Of a stretch of DNA of 64,000 bases, positions 50,563 through 59,626 are shown piece by piece. Position 1 is the first letter of the stretch; every line of letters starts with the position of its first letter. Location of the stretch: NCBI RefSeq assembly GCF_040760075.1, contig NZ_CP142884.1, positions 1,364,001 to 1,428,000 of the forward strand, written 5' to 3'. Under the pieces are notes generated by a model, which was not told the DNA's origin, ran no database searches, and was given only the letters and a program-made list of their open reading frames with translations. Source of the DNA: Sphingobacterium sp. R2. GTDB taxonomy: Bacteria; Bacteroidota; Bacteroidia; Sphingobacteriales; Sphingobacteriaceae. The translations under genes were made by a program, and so were the position numbers.

Positions 50563-51645
50563 GTGAAAGATAAACATAGTCAACTAAGTGGTGATGAAAT
50601 GTCTTTAAAGGAATTTATCTTAAAGACACAAAGTTGGATCAAATACCTTTTTTCAAAATGGTATATATGGATGATAGCAGGCCTCATGGGGGGAATAACT
50701 GGATTTTTATATGCAAAATATCGCACTATAGAATATACTGCTACAACGACCTTTGTATTGGAGACAGGAGAGAGTACTGGCGGAGGGTTAGGACAAATGG
50801 CTGGCTTAGCAGCTCTTGCAGGGATCGATCTCGGTGGATCTGGTGGAGGTATTTTTCAAGGAGATAATCTCTTTGAGTTATATAAGTCTCGCAAAATGAT
50901 TGAGGCCGTTCTATTACATAAATCCTCCAGTGATAGCTCGTTGACACTAATGGATCGATATATTGCAATGGAAAAGTTGAAAGATAAGTGGAAAACTAAA
51001 AAACCTGCGTTAATTCAATTGAATTTTTCGAAGAAAACGCCTGCGAATCTTCAGCGTGACAGAGATAGTATTTTGCAAGCCGTTGTAAAAGATATTAATA
51101 AAAATAACCTTACCGTTGGCAAATTAGATAAAAAGTCAGGTTTAATAAAGGTTGACGTAAAATCTACTGATGAATTGTTTTCGAAAGAGTTCAATGAAGC
51201 TTTGGTAGCCCAAGTAAATGAATTCTACATTAAAACCAAAACAAAGAAATCTTTGGACAATATCCATATTCTACAGCGGAAAACCGATTCTGTCAGGGCT
51301 GTAATGAATGGAAATATCTCGGCGGCAGCAGTCGTTGTAGACGCTACACCGAATTTAAATCCAACGAGACAGGCGCAACGGCTGGTGCCAACTCAACGAT
51401 CTCAATTTTCAGCAGAAACAAACCGTGCAATATTGGGACAGTTGGTTCAAAACTTAGAAATGTCCAAAATGGCGTTGATGAAAGAAGCGCCGTTGATCGA
51501 AAAGGTTGATGAACCTGTTTTGCCTCTTTCAGATAATAAGGTAGGGAAGCTCAAAACAGCTATTTTAGTTGCCATATTATTTGGTTTTTTGTCAGTTTTT
51601 GTGCTTATTCTACGTAAAGTGTATATTAATGTTATTCGAGGTTAG
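50563..51645 (+). CDS. Wzz-type chain-length determinant without kinase domain
   Basis: This 360-residue inner-membrane protein has an N-terminal helix (about 33-52, KWYIWMIAGLMGGITGFLYA), a periplasmic region with a Gly-rich GGGLGQMAGLAALAGIDLGG segment, a coiled coil, and a C-terminal helix (about 333-353). No Walker motifs are present, unlike the 800-residue protein of the first locus. The start is a GTG at 50563; an internal ATG at 50599 (MSLKEFIL) is an alternative. It partners with the large OPX protein. Regulation by tyrosine phosphorylation would have to come from elsewhere. Confidence 0.87.
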   Translation: MKDKHSQLSGDEMSLKEFILKTQSWIKYLFSKWYIWMIAGLMGGITGFLYAKYRTIEYTATTTFVLETGESTGGGLGQMAGLAALAGIDLGGSGGGIFQGDNLFELYKSRKMIEAVLLHKSSSDSSLTLMDRYIAMEKLKDKWKTKKPALIQLNFSKKTPANLQRDRDSILQAVVKDINKNNLTVGKLDKKSGLIKVDVKSTDELFSKEFNEALVAQVNEFYIKTKTKKSLDNIHILQRKTDSVRAVMNGNISAAAVVVDATPNLNPTRQAQRLVPTQRSQFSAETNRAILGQLVQNLEMSKMALMKEAPLIEKVDEPVLPLSDNKVGKLKTAILVAILFGFLSVFVLILRKVYINVIRG

Positions 51646-51648
51646 CAG

Positions 51649-52836
51649 ATGAATATATTAGAATTAATAGGACGGGATAAAAAGTTGTTTGAAAAGGACT
51701 TACTAGCATTTCAAACTGAACTTAATACGATAGTTTCAGCATCTAAGTTTTTAGTTATCGGAGGAGCGGGATCTATTGGGCAGGCGACTGTCAAAGAAAT
51801 TTTTAAGCGTAATCCCAAGAAGCTGCATGTTGTTGATATCAGCGAGAATAATATGGTCGAGTTGGTACGAGATATCCGGAGTTCATATGGGTATATTTCA
51901 GGTGATTTTCAAACGTTTGCACTTGATATCGGATCGATAGAATACGATGCCTTTTGGGAAGCGGATGGTGATTATGACTATGTATTGAATCTATCTGCCT
52001 TAAAACATGTAAGGAGCGAAAAAGATCCTTATACCCTTATGCGGATGATAGATGTTAACATCTTCAATACGGATAAGACGCTGCAGCAAGCTATTGCAAA
52101 AGGAGTTAGAAAATATTTTTGTGTTTCTACGGATAAGGCTGCTAATCCCGTCAATATGATGGGGGCTTCAAAACGGATTATGGAAATGTTTTTAATGCGC
52201 AGAAGTAAGGATATAAAAATCTCTACAGCGCGTTTTGCCAATGTTGCGTTCTCAGATGGTTCGCTTTTGCATGGGTTTAATAAGCGTATAGAAAAAAAGC
52301 AACCTATTGTTGCTCCCAATGATATAAAAAGATATTTTGTTACTCCTAGCGAATCGGGGGAACTTTGTTTGATGTCTTGTATATTTGGTGAAAATAGAGA
52401 TGTTTTCTTTCCAAAATTAAGTGAAGATCTTCATTTAATCACCTTTGCTGAAATAGCCATGCGTTATCTTAATACGATAGGTTACACTCCTTATTTGTGC
52501 CGGGATGAAGATGAGGCTCGTTATTTAATAGATACTCTACCTCAACAGGGCAAATGGCCATGTTTATTTTCCGCGAGCGACACAACTGGTGAAAAAGATT
52601 TTGAAGAATTTTTTACGGAAAGTGAGCTGCTGGATATGAACCGATTTGAAAACTTAGGTGTGATAAAAAATGAACTAAACATTGAGGAAGAGAAGTTGCA
52701 GCATTTTGACTTCATCATTTCGGAAATGAAGCAAAACCGTAAATGGACAAAAGATGAAATTGTTAATCTGTTTTTTTATATGATTCCTAGTTTTGGCCAC
52801 AAAGAAACGGGTAAGTATTTAGACGCAAAAATGTAA
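51649..52836 (+). CDS. UDP-GlcNAc 4,6-dehydratase-type enzyme (Polysacc_synt_2)
   Basis: This 395-residue extended short-chain dehydrogenase belongs to the Polysacc_synt_2 (CapD/FlaA1-like) group. The Rossmann motif is GGAGSIGQATV (about 38-48), and the active-site Thr-Asp-Lys lies in CVSTDKAANPVNMMGASKRI (about 160-179). The C-terminal extension (about 285-395) is typical of the longer, membrane-free version beside LegC genes. It would make the 4-keto-6-deoxy sugar that the aminotransferase next to it uses. Campylobacter LegB, which does the same step on GDP-GlcNAc, is a shorter, different SDR. So this may act on UDP-GlcNAc or be a replacement. It begins 3 bases after the Wzz-like gene. Confidence 0.85.
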   Translation: MNILELIGRDKKLFEKDLLAFQTELNTIVSASKFLVIGGAGSIGQATVKEIFKRNPKKLHVVDISENNMVELVRDIRSSYGYISGDFQTFALDIGSIEYDAFWEADGDYDYVLNLSALKHVRSEKDPYTLMRMIDVNIFNTDKTLQQAIAKGVRKYFCVSTDKAANPVNMMGASKRIMEMFLMRRSKDIKISTARFANVAFSDGSLLHGFNKRIEKKQPIVAPNDIKRYFVTPSESGELCLMSCIFGENRDVFFPKLSEDLHLITFAEIAMRYLNTIGYTPYLCRDEDEARYLIDTLPQQGKWPCLFSASDTTGEKDFEEFFTESELLDMNRFENLGVIKNELNIEEEKLQHFDFIISEMKQNRKWTKDEIVNLFFYMIPSFGHKETGKYLDAKM

Positions 52837-52839
52837 TCA

Positions 52840-53982
52840 ATGGATTATATCAATAAATTTACCTCATTTGTAAGGGAACAATATTGTAGTGAAGACTTTA
52901 TTCCTTTGCATGAGCCACGTTTTAGGGGCAATGAAAAAGCCTATTTGCTTGATACGATCGATTCAACTTTTGTGTCTTCTGTGGGAGCATATGTCGATGA
53001 TTTTGAATGTAAGATGGAAAGTTACACGGGAGCAACAAAGGCTGTGGCTGTTGTCAATGGAACCGCAGCTTTACAAGTAGCATTACGATTAGTTGGTGTT
53101 TCCAAGGGTGACGAAGTAATTACCCAAGCTCTTTCCTTTATAGCTACAGCCAATGCAATTTCATACAATAATGCTATTCCTGTATTTTTGGATGTAGATC
53201 TTGATACCATGGGGTTATCGCCAGATGCTGTTCGAAAATTTCTGGAAAGTTATGCCGAATTGAGAGACGATGGTTGTTATAATAAATCTACTGGAAACAG
53301 GATTTCTGCCTGTGTGCCGATGCACACCTTTGGTTTTCCTGTACATTTGGATGAATTGATTACCATTTGTAATAAATGGAAAATTCCAGTTGTGGAAGAT
53401 GCCGCGGAATCTTTAGGAAGTTATTATAAGGGAAGACATACAGGCACGATTGGGCAAGCTGGTTGTTTCTCTTTTAATGGAAATAAAACTATTACTTGCG
53501 GTGGCGGTGGAGCACTCGTTACAAATGATCTAAATCTGGGGACTAAAGCAAAATACCTTACAACTACTGCTAAAAGACCGCATCCTTATGAGTTTTTTCA
53601 TGATGAATTAGGGTATAATTATAGAATGCCCAATTTGAATGCAGCCCTTGCCTGTGCTCAAATGGAAATGCTCGAATCTTTCCTAGCTGATAAGCGTCAA
53701 TTGGCAACCGAGTATATAGATTTCTTCAAATCTATTGATGTCACATTTAGGACAGAACTAAATGACACCAAAGCAAATTATTGGCTGATGTGTATTGAAA
53801 TGAATGATAGACAGGAACGCGATTATTTTCTAAAGGAAACCAATGAGAAAGGGATTATGACTCGTCCAATATGGACACTAACGTACAAGTTACCTATGTA
53901 TCAGCATTGCTATCGTGATGAGCAAGTAAATGCCGAATTTTTGGAACAACGTATTGTAAATATCCCAAGTAGTGTAAGATAA
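52840..53982 (+). CDS. legC: LegC-type PLP-dependent aminotransferase
   Basis: This 380-residue DegT/DnrJ/EryC1 family aminotransferase makes a 4-amino-4,6-dideoxy sugar with PLP as cofactor. The catalytic lysine is in GCFSFNGNKTITCGGGGALV (about 206-225), and VEDAAESLGSYYKG precedes it. The N-terminal CVPMHTFGFPVHLDEL and the RPHPYEFFHDELGYNYRMPN stretch are those of LegC-like members. It starts 3 bases after the dehydratase gene, so they work in sequence. The product is acetylated next in known pathways; no clear acetyltransferase lies between this gene and the synthase. Confidence 0.9.
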   Translation: MDYINKFTSFVREQYCSEDFIPLHEPRFRGNEKAYLLDTIDSTFVSSVGAYVDDFECKMESYTGATKAVAVVNGTAALQVALRLVGVSKGDEVITQALSFIATANAISYNNAIPVFLDVDLDTMGLSPDAVRKFLESYAELRDDGCYNKSTGNRISACVPMHTFGFPVHLDELITICNKWKIPVVEDAAESLGSYYKGRHTGTIGQAGCFSFNGNKTITCGGGGALVTNDLNLGTKAKYLTTTAKRPHPYEFFHDELGYNYRMPNLNAALACAQMEMLESFLADKRQLATEYIDFFKSIDVTFRTELNDTKANYWLMCIEMNDRQERDYFLKETNEKGIMTRPIWTLTYKLPMYQHCYRDEQVNAEFLEQRIVNIPSSVR

Positions 53983-54008
53983 ATGTAGTAGGTATTTTAA
54001 TTGAAAAA

Positions 54009-55016
54009 TTGATGGAAAAAACTTTAATAATTGCGGAAGCTGGAGTAAATCATAATGGTGACATGAATAATGCGATCAAGCTTATTGATGTAGCCGTGGA
54101 AGCTGGAGTAGACTATATAAAGTTTCAGACTTTCAAAACCGAAAAATTAGTTTCTAAAAGGGCAAAAAAAGCGGAATATCAGATTCAAAATACTGGTGGA
54201 AAAGAAGATTCGCAATATGCAATGTTGAAAAAATTAGAGCTTTCGCTTCAAGATCATGAGACGCTAATAAATTATTGCAAAAAAAAAGGAATACAATTTT
54301 TTTCTACCGCATTTGATTTGGATTCCTTAGAATATTTGAAACATATTGGATTAGAATTAGTTAAAATTCCGTCTGGAGAAATTACAAACCTACCCTATTT
54401 GAGAAAAGCCGCAAAGTTGTTTTCGAAAGTAATATTATCAACAGGAATGTCAACAATGAATGATATTTCCGCTGCAGTCGAGGTTTTCAGAGGAGAAGGT
54501 GTTACCGACTTAACTATTTTGCATTGTAATACTGAATATCCTACTCCAATGGAAGATGTCAATTTAAAGGCGATGCTCGCCATTAAGGATCAATTCCATA
54601 CAGAAATTGGCTATTCTGATCATACCTTGGGAATAGAGATTCCTATAGCAGCAGTCGCCTTAGGAGCCTCTGTGATCGAAAAACATTTTACATTGGATAA
54701 GACGATGGAGGGACCAGATCATGCAGCATCATTAGAACCAGCAGATTTAATAAATATGGTTGCCGCTATTAGAAATGTTGAAAAGGCGATGGGTGGAAAT
54801 GGACTTAAGGAACCCTCTCCATCAGAACAAAAAAATATTGCTATAGCGCGAAAAAGTATTGTTGCTGCGACGAACATCAACAAAGGTGAAGTGTTATCGG
54901 AAAGAAATCTAGCGGTAAAAAGACCTGGAAATGGAATTTCACCAATGCGTTGGGATGAAATTATAGGTAAAATAGCCATTCGCAGTTTTGATGAAGATGA
55001 TTTAATCGAGGTTTAG
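54009..55016 (+). CDS. neuB: Nonulosonic acid synthase (NeuB/LegI-like)
   Basis: This 335-residue enzyme condenses a C6 sugar with phosphoenolpyruvate to form a nine-carbon acid. The NeuB barrel (1-265) begins LIIAEAGVNHNGDMNNAIKL and has VKIPSGEITNLPYLRK, ILSTGMSTMNDI and GYSDHTLG with IEKHFTLDKTMEGPDH. The C-terminal SAF domain (about 278-335) has VAATNINKGEVLSERNLAVK. By neighbours (LegC-like aminotransferase, CBS-nucleotidyltransferase) the sugar is more likely legionaminic than N-acetylneuraminic acid. The 55016 stop touches the next start codon. Confidence 0.92.
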   Translation: MMEKTLIIAEAGVNHNGDMNNAIKLIDVAVEAGVDYIKFQTFKTEKLVSKRAKKAEYQIQNTGGKEDSQYAMLKKLELSLQDHETLINYCKKKGIQFFSTAFDLDSLEYLKHIGLELVKIPSGEITNLPYLRKAAKLFSKVILSTGMSTMNDISAAVEVFRGEGVTDLTILHCNTEYPTPMEDVNLKAMLAIKDQFHTEIGYSDHTLGIEIPIAAVALGASVIEKHFTLDKTMEGPDHAASLEPADLINMVAAIRNVEKAMGGNGLKEPSPSEQKNIAIARKSIVAATNINKGEVLSERNLAVKRPGNGISPMRWDEIIGKIAIRSFDEDDLIEV

Positions 55017-56171
55017 ATGAAGAAAATTTGTGTTGTTACTGCTACGAGGGCTGAATATGGTCTATTAAAGCCTTTGATGGAGCTGATCCAGCAATCTTCT
55101 GAATTGGCGCTTCAGATTATAGTTACAGGTGCACATCTGTCGCCCGAGTTTGGATTGACTTATCAACAGATTGAGTCTGACGGGTTCGCAATTGATGAGA
55201 AAGTCGAGATTTTACTTTCTTCAGATACGCCTTCGAGTGTTGTCAAAACAATGGGGTTAGCAATGAATGGTATGGCGGATGTTTTTCCTCGGCTCAAGCC
55301 TGATGTACTTGTTATATTGGGAGATCGATACGAAATGTTGGCAATTGCTGCTGCAGCGACGATATTTCAAATTCCAATTGCTCATATACATGGTGGTGAG
55401 ATTACGGAAGGTGCCTATGATGATGCGATAAGACATGCTATTACTAAACTAAGCCATTTGCATTTTACGTCAACCGATGAGTATAGAAATCGTGTTATTC
55501 AGATGGGAGAAAATCCCGATTTAGTATTTAACGTTGGGGCAATTGGACTAGATAATATCAAAAATTTAACGCTATTAACAAAGGATGAGTTGGAATCTAA
55601 TTTAAATATTAAATTTAAAAAATTTAATTATCAAGTGACATATCATCCCGAGACCTTAGCAGGAATAAGTGCCGAAAAACAATTTCAGCTATTATTACAA
55701 GCCATAGATCAGCAAGAAGATAGTTTTTTTGTTTTTACAAAAGCTAATGCGGATACAAATGGACGAATAATAAATCAGATGATTGATCAATACGTTGCTG
55801 ATAATATTGGAAAAGCAGCAGCCTTTTCTTCATTGGGGACCCTGCGATTTTTGTCTTTGGTTAAGTATTGTACTGCGATAGTTGGAAATAGCTCAAGTGG
55901 TATTTTGGAAGCACCATCTTTAAACACAGCTACAATAAATATAGGCGATAGGCAAAGGGGTAGAGTACAAAGCTGCTCCGTGATAAATGTAGCTTGTGAT
56001 TTTAATGCAATAATGATGGGGTTTGAAGAGATAAAGAGCAATAAAATAATCGGTAATACAGAGGACTCTAAGAATCCGTATTATAGTGGTGGAGCCGCAA
56101 ATCAAATCTTTCAAGTATTGGCGGGGTATCCAACTCAAAGTACTGTTAAAAAATTTTATAATTTGAGATGA
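55017..56171 (+). CDS. neuC: Hydrolysing nucleotide-sugar 2-epimerase (NeuC/LegG-like)
   Basis: This 384-residue GT-B-like epimerase inverts C2 and releases the free sugar from its nucleotide. Family motifs are CVVTATRAEYGLLKPLMELI at the N-terminus, VLGDRYEMLAIAAAA, IAHIHGGEITEGAYDDAIRH (about 122-141) and the C-terminal GNSSSGILEAPSLNTATINI (about 288-307) with DRQRGR. The product feeds the NeuB-like synthase encoded immediately upstream. Its start codon directly follows that gene's stop. In the Leg pathway this is the LegG step. Confidence 0.93.
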   Translation: MKKICVVTATRAEYGLLKPLMELIQQSSELALQIIVTGAHLSPEFGLTYQQIESDGFAIDEKVEILLSSDTPSSVVKTMGLAMNGMADVFPRLKPDVLVILGDRYEMLAIAAAATIFQIPIAHIHGGEITEGAYDDAIRHAITKLSHLHFTSTDEYRNRVIQMGENPDLVFNVGAIGLDNIKNLTLLTKDELESNLNIKFKKFNYQVTYHPETLAGISAEKQFQLLLQAIDQQEDSFFVFTKANADTNGRIINQMIDQYVADNIGKAAAFSSLGTLRFLSLVKYCTAIVGNSSSGILEAPSLNTATINIGDRQRGRVQSCSVINVACDFNAIMMGFEEIKSNKIIGNTEDSKNPYYSGGAANQIFQVLAGYPTQSTVKKFYNLR

Positions 56172-57217
56172 GTATTGTCAATAAACATATCGTATACAGG
56201 GAACAAACTGTAAGAGAGGCACTAATAAAATTGGATAAGATAGCTCCTTCCTCAATTTTGTTCGTCGTTGATGATGATAACACCTTATTAGGATCATTGA
56301 CGGATGGAGATCTTAGGCGAGGTTTCATTAGAGGATTGGGGTTTGAAAATAGTTTGTTGGAATTTACACAGTCGAAGCCGGTGTATATCCGAGAAAATGA
56401 ATATGATTTAAGAAAGTTAGAGGAATTTAAAAGAGATTTGCTTAAGATTATTCCAATAGTCAATAATAACCATCAAATTGTTGATATTTTAGATTTTAGT
56501 CTGCGCACTACATTAATACCGGCGGATGCAGTACTAATGGCAGGTGGAGAAGGAAAACGTTTACGTCCACTTACAGATAATACACCAAAACCTTTATTAC
56601 GAGTGGGAGATAAGCCCATTATTGAATATAACATAGACCGATTAAAACAAGTCGGAATTCAAAATATCAATTTGAGTATAAATTACTTAGGTGATCAATT
56701 AGTGAGTTATTTTGGCGATGGATCTGACAAAAATCTAAATATTAAATATGTCAAGGAAAGTAAGCCATTGGGAACCATTGGTTCCATACTTTTGGTAGAA
56801 AATTTTATGCATGAAGATATCATTGTCATGAATTCCGATCTTTTGACGAATATTGACTTTAATGATTTCTTCAAAACATATAAAGAAAGCAAAGCAGATA
56901 TGATCGTTGCTGCGACTTCTTATAACGTGGATGTTCCATATGCTGTTTTGGAAGTCAATGAAAAGAATTGTGTTAAATCTCTCAAGGAAAAGCCTCGGTA
57001 TACATATTACTCCAACGCAGGTATCTACATATTAAAAAAGAATTTATTAAGTATGATTCCCAACGATACATTTTTCGACATTACAGATTTGATGGATCGT
57101 TTAATTGAGATGAACTTAAATTTGATAACCTATCCACTCAATGGATATTGGCTGGATATTGGAAAGCATGAGGATTTCAGAAAAGCGCAGGAAGATATTA
57201 GACATATTAAATTATAA
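56168..57217 (+). CDS. CBS-domain nucleotidyltransferase (PtmE-like)
   Basis: This 349-residue protein has two N-terminal CBS motifs (about 10-115, with ALIKLDKIAPSSILFVVDDD and GSLTDGDLRRGFI) and a C-terminal GT-A nucleotidyltransferase domain (about 120-349). The latter has VLMAGGEGKRLRPLTDNTPKPLL, in which Gly-Gly-x-Gly-x-Arg-Leu is the nucleotide-binding loop, and MNSDLLTNIDF with the metal Asp. Campylobacter PtmE, of the same architecture, makes the GDP-linked starting sugar for legionaminic acid. It overlaps the NeuC-like gene by 4 bases (ATGA). The nucleotide used here is not readable. Confidence 0.88.
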   Translation: MSIVNKHIVYREQTVREALIKLDKIAPSSILFVVDDDNTLLGSLTDGDLRRGFIRGLGFENSLLEFTQSKPVYIRENEYDLRKLEEFKRDLLKIIPIVNNNHQIVDILDFSLRTTLIPADAVLMAGGEGKRLRPLTDNTPKPLLRVGDKPIIEYNIDRLKQVGIQNINLSINYLGDQLVSYFGDGSDKNLNIKYVKESKPLGTIGSILLVENFMHEDIIVMNSDLLTNIDFNDFFKTYKESKADMIVAATSYNVDVPYAVLEVNEKNCVKSLKEKPRYTYYSNAGIYILKKNLLSMIPNDTFFDITDLMDRLIEMNLNLITYPLNGYWLDIGKHEDFRKAQEDIRHIKL

Positions 57218-57219
57218 AA

Positions 57220-57948
57220 ATGAAAGGTTTAATTACAATTTGTGCTAGAGGGGGCTCTAAGGGTATTCCAGGTAAAAACATTAAGTTGATCAATGGGAAA
57301 GCGCTAATAGCTTATTCCTGTGAAGTAGCTGTAGCATTTGCCGCAAATCGTGATATTGATATAGTATTATCAACTGATTCTACAGCGATTAAAGCTGTAG
57401 TAAAATCTTTAGGTTATCATAATATTGATACTGGTTATGAACGGCCTGATTTTCTTGCTAATGATACCGCTGGGAAACTAGACGCAATTGTCGATGTAAA
57501 AACATATTCTGAAATGCAAAATGACTTGAAATATGATTTTATTATTGACTTAGATGTAACATCCCCTCTCCGTAATGTAGCTGATTTAAATGGCGCAATT
57601 GATTTGCTATTTAAAAATGAAGCTGCACTAAATATATTTTCGGTAAGTCCGGCAAACAGAAATCCCTATTTCAATATGGTTGAAGAAAAAGATGACGGAT
57701 TTTATGGCTTGTGTAAAATAGGTCAATTTCTGACGCGACAATCTGCACCCAAAGTTTACGACATGAATGCATCTTTTTATATTTTTAAAAGAGCTTTTTT
57801 TGACCAAGGATACCAGACTGTTATTGCTGACAAAAGTTTAATATGTGAATTGCCTCATATCTGCTTTGATTTAGATCACCCTATAGACTTTGAATTTATG
57901 TCTTATTTATTGGAGAACAAGAAGCTGGATTTTGAATTTAATTATTGA
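57220..57948 (+). CDS. CMP-nonulosonic acid synthetase (NeuA/LegF-like)
   Basis: This 242-residue cytidylyltransferase activates the nine-carbon acid with CTP. The N-terminal CARGGSKGIPGKNIKLINGK loop holds the NTP-binding motif, followed by DIVLSTDSTAIKAV and DFIIDLDVTSPLRNVADLNG with the metal-binding Asp, and RQSAPKVYDMNASFYIFKR. It starts 3 bases after the PtmE-like gene. In the predicted pathway it gives CMP-legionaminic acid or its derivative, the donor for a transferase. Confidence 0.92.
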   Translation: MKGLITICARGGSKGIPGKNIKLINGKALIAYSCEVAVAFAANRDIDIVLSTDSTAIKAVVKSLGYHNIDTGYERPDFLANDTAGKLDAIVDVKTYSEMQNDLKYDFIIDLDVTSPLRNVADLNGAIDLLFKNEAALNIFSVSPANRNPYFNMVEEKDDGFYGLCKIGQFLTRQSAPKVYDMNASFYIFKRAFFDQGYQTVIADKSLICELPHICFDLDHPIDFEFMSYLLENKKLDFEFNY

Positions 57949-57951
57949 TCC

Positions 57952-58872
57952 ATGAAAGTACTTATAATTGGTTTAGGTTCCATTGCAAAGAAACATATCG
58001 AGGCAATAAGAAAACAAATTTCTAATGTAAAAATCTATGCATTGCGGACAGGAAGTCATGTGACAGCCTCGGATTATCCTAACGTTATAAACGTATTCTC
58101 ATTCAATGAAGTCGAATTTGAAACAATAGATTTTGTGATAATTTCAAGTCCAACAAGTAAACATTTCGAGGGAATAAATATATGCAACCAATTAAGGAAA
58201 CCTTTATTTATAGAAAAGCCACTGTTCTCTGAAATAACAAATAAAACAGAACAACTCGTTAAAGATGTGACTCTGGCAAAAACAAAGACTTACGTGGCAT
58301 GTAACCTGCGTTTTTTAGACGCATTAAAAACATTGAAAAATCTTGTTCAAAATAAAAGAATAAATGAAGTAAATGTCTATTGTGGTTCTTATCTCCCCGA
58401 TTGGCGGCCAAATGTGGATTTTAGAAAAGTTTATAGTGCAAACAAGGAAATGGGAGGTGGTGTACATATAGATCTTATCCACGAACTTGATTATATTTAT
58501 TGGTTTTTTGGAAATCCATTAGCGCATCGTTCTTTCTGTAAAAGTAGTTCATCCTTAGAAATTTCTGCTATAGATTACGCTAATTTCATATGGGAATATT
58601 CTACATTTACTGCATCCATAGTTTTAAATTATTATCGAAGAGATGCTAAAAGAACGATAGAAATTGTTACCTCTGAAGGAACATTTTTAGCAAATTTGTT
58701 GGAAAATAAGATTTTTTATAATGGTCAAGTTATTTTTCAATCAGAACAAAAGATTTCGGATACCTATGACGCTCAAATGAAGTATTTTATAGATTTCATT
58801 ACAGGATCTCAAACAAGTTTTAATACGATTGAAGAAGCAAATTCTATTTTAAAATTATGTATTCAGGACTAA
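57952..58872 (+). CDS. Gfo/Idh/MocA-family oxidoreductase (PtmF-like)
   Basis: This 306-residue NAD(P)-dependent enzyme has a Rossmann domain (MKVLIIGLGSIAKKHIEAIR, about 1-20), the family ...PTSKHFEG and EKPLF (about 82-86) motifs and a C-terminal substrate domain with GGGVHIDLIHELDYIYW. It starts 4 bases after the cytidylyltransferase. In Campylobacter, PtmF of this family and PtmA lie in the same neighbourhood as the leg genes and are needed for certain nonulosonic acid modifications. The reaction is unproven. It overlaps the next gene by 16 bases. Confidence 0.85.
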   Translation: MKVLIIGLGSIAKKHIEAIRKQISNVKIYALRTGSHVTASDYPNVINVFSFNEVEFETIDFVIISSPTSKHFEGINICNQLRKPLFIEKPLFSEITNKTEQLVKDVTLAKTKTYVACNLRFLDALKTLKNLVQNKRINEVNVYCGSYLPDWRPNVDFRKVYSANKEMGGGVHIDLIHELDYIYWFFGNPLAHRSFCKSSSSLEISAIDYANFIWEYSTFTASIVLNYYRRDAKRTIEIVTSEGTFLANLLENKIFYNGQVIFQSEQKISDTYDAQMKYFIDFITGSQTSFNTIEEANSILKLCIQD

Positions 58873-59606
58873 AAGATAAAGTTATTCTTGTAACAGGCGC
58901 TGGTGGTTTAATTGGGCGGGAGTCTGTAAAACATTTGGTAAGCCATGCAGCGATAGTTGTTGGCGTAGATGTTCATGAGCCCCATTCTGGAGAAAGCCTT
59001 TTTCTTAAGGCTGACATTACTGAGAAAGCTGAAATCGATGTTGTCATTGGCAGCGTGATGGCTAAATATGGGCGTATTGATGGATTGGTAAATTTGGCAT
59101 ATCCCCGAACGCCAGATTGGGGAACGGCATTCGAACAGATCGAATACATTTCTTGGCAAAAGAATGTGGATATGCAGATGAATGCAGTGTTTTATTTTTG
59201 TCAACAGATTTTGAAGATCATGAAATTGCAAAGGGGAGGTTCAATTGTAAACATCGCATCGATTTATGGAGTGGTAGGCAATGACTTTACATTATATAAG
59301 GAATATAATGGAACATCACCAGCGGCGTATTCCGCTATTAAAGGTGGAATTATAAATTTTTCTAGATATTTAGCCTCATATTATGGACGCGATAACATTA
59401 GAGTTAATTGCGTTTCACCAGGAGGTATACTTGACGAGAAGAATCAACATCCGTCGTTCATTAAGCGGTACAGCGATAAGTCCCCTTTGGGAAGATTAGG
59501 CAACGCTGAAGAAATCGCTCCTGCAATTAGCTTTTTACTTTCTGATGATGCAGCATTTATAACGGGACATAATTTAATGGTGGACGGCGGTTGGACAGCT
59601 ATTTGA
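58857..59606 (+). CDS. Short-chain dehydrogenase/reductase (PtmA-like)
   Basis: This 249-residue classic SDR has the cofactor motif VTGAGGLIGRESV (about 13-25), the Asn of the catalytic tetrad in VNLAYPRTPDWG, Ser in NIASIYGVVG, and Tyr/Lys in AAYSAIKGGIINFS (around 158-171). The C-terminal SDDAAFITGHNLMVDGGW is the standard family end. Position matches PtmA of Campylobacter. It would act on a sugar precursor or on the nonulosonic acid; the substrate is not readable. Confidence 0.9.
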   Translation: MYSGLKDKVILVTGAGGLIGRESVKHLVSHAAIVVGVDVHEPHSGESLFLKADITEKAEIDVVIGSVMAKYGRIDGLVNLAYPRTPDWGTAFEQIEYISWQKNVDMQMNAVFYFCQQILKIMKLQRGGSIVNIASIYGVVGNDFTLYKEYNGTSPAAYSAIKGGIINFSRYLASYYGRDNIRVNCVSPGGILDEKNQHPSFIKRYSDKSPLGRLGNAEEIAPAISFLLSDDAAFITGHNLMVDGGWTAI

Positions 59607-59626
59607 TTTACATAAATAATAATTAT

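Noticed and set aside
51649..57948. Pseudaminic acid or plain sialic acid pathway
   Set aside because: A NeuC-type hydrolysing epimerase, LegC-type aminotransferase and CBS-nucleotidyltransferase together fit legionaminic acid better; PseG/PseH-type proteins are missing, and Neu5Ac would not need the dehydratase and aminotransferase.
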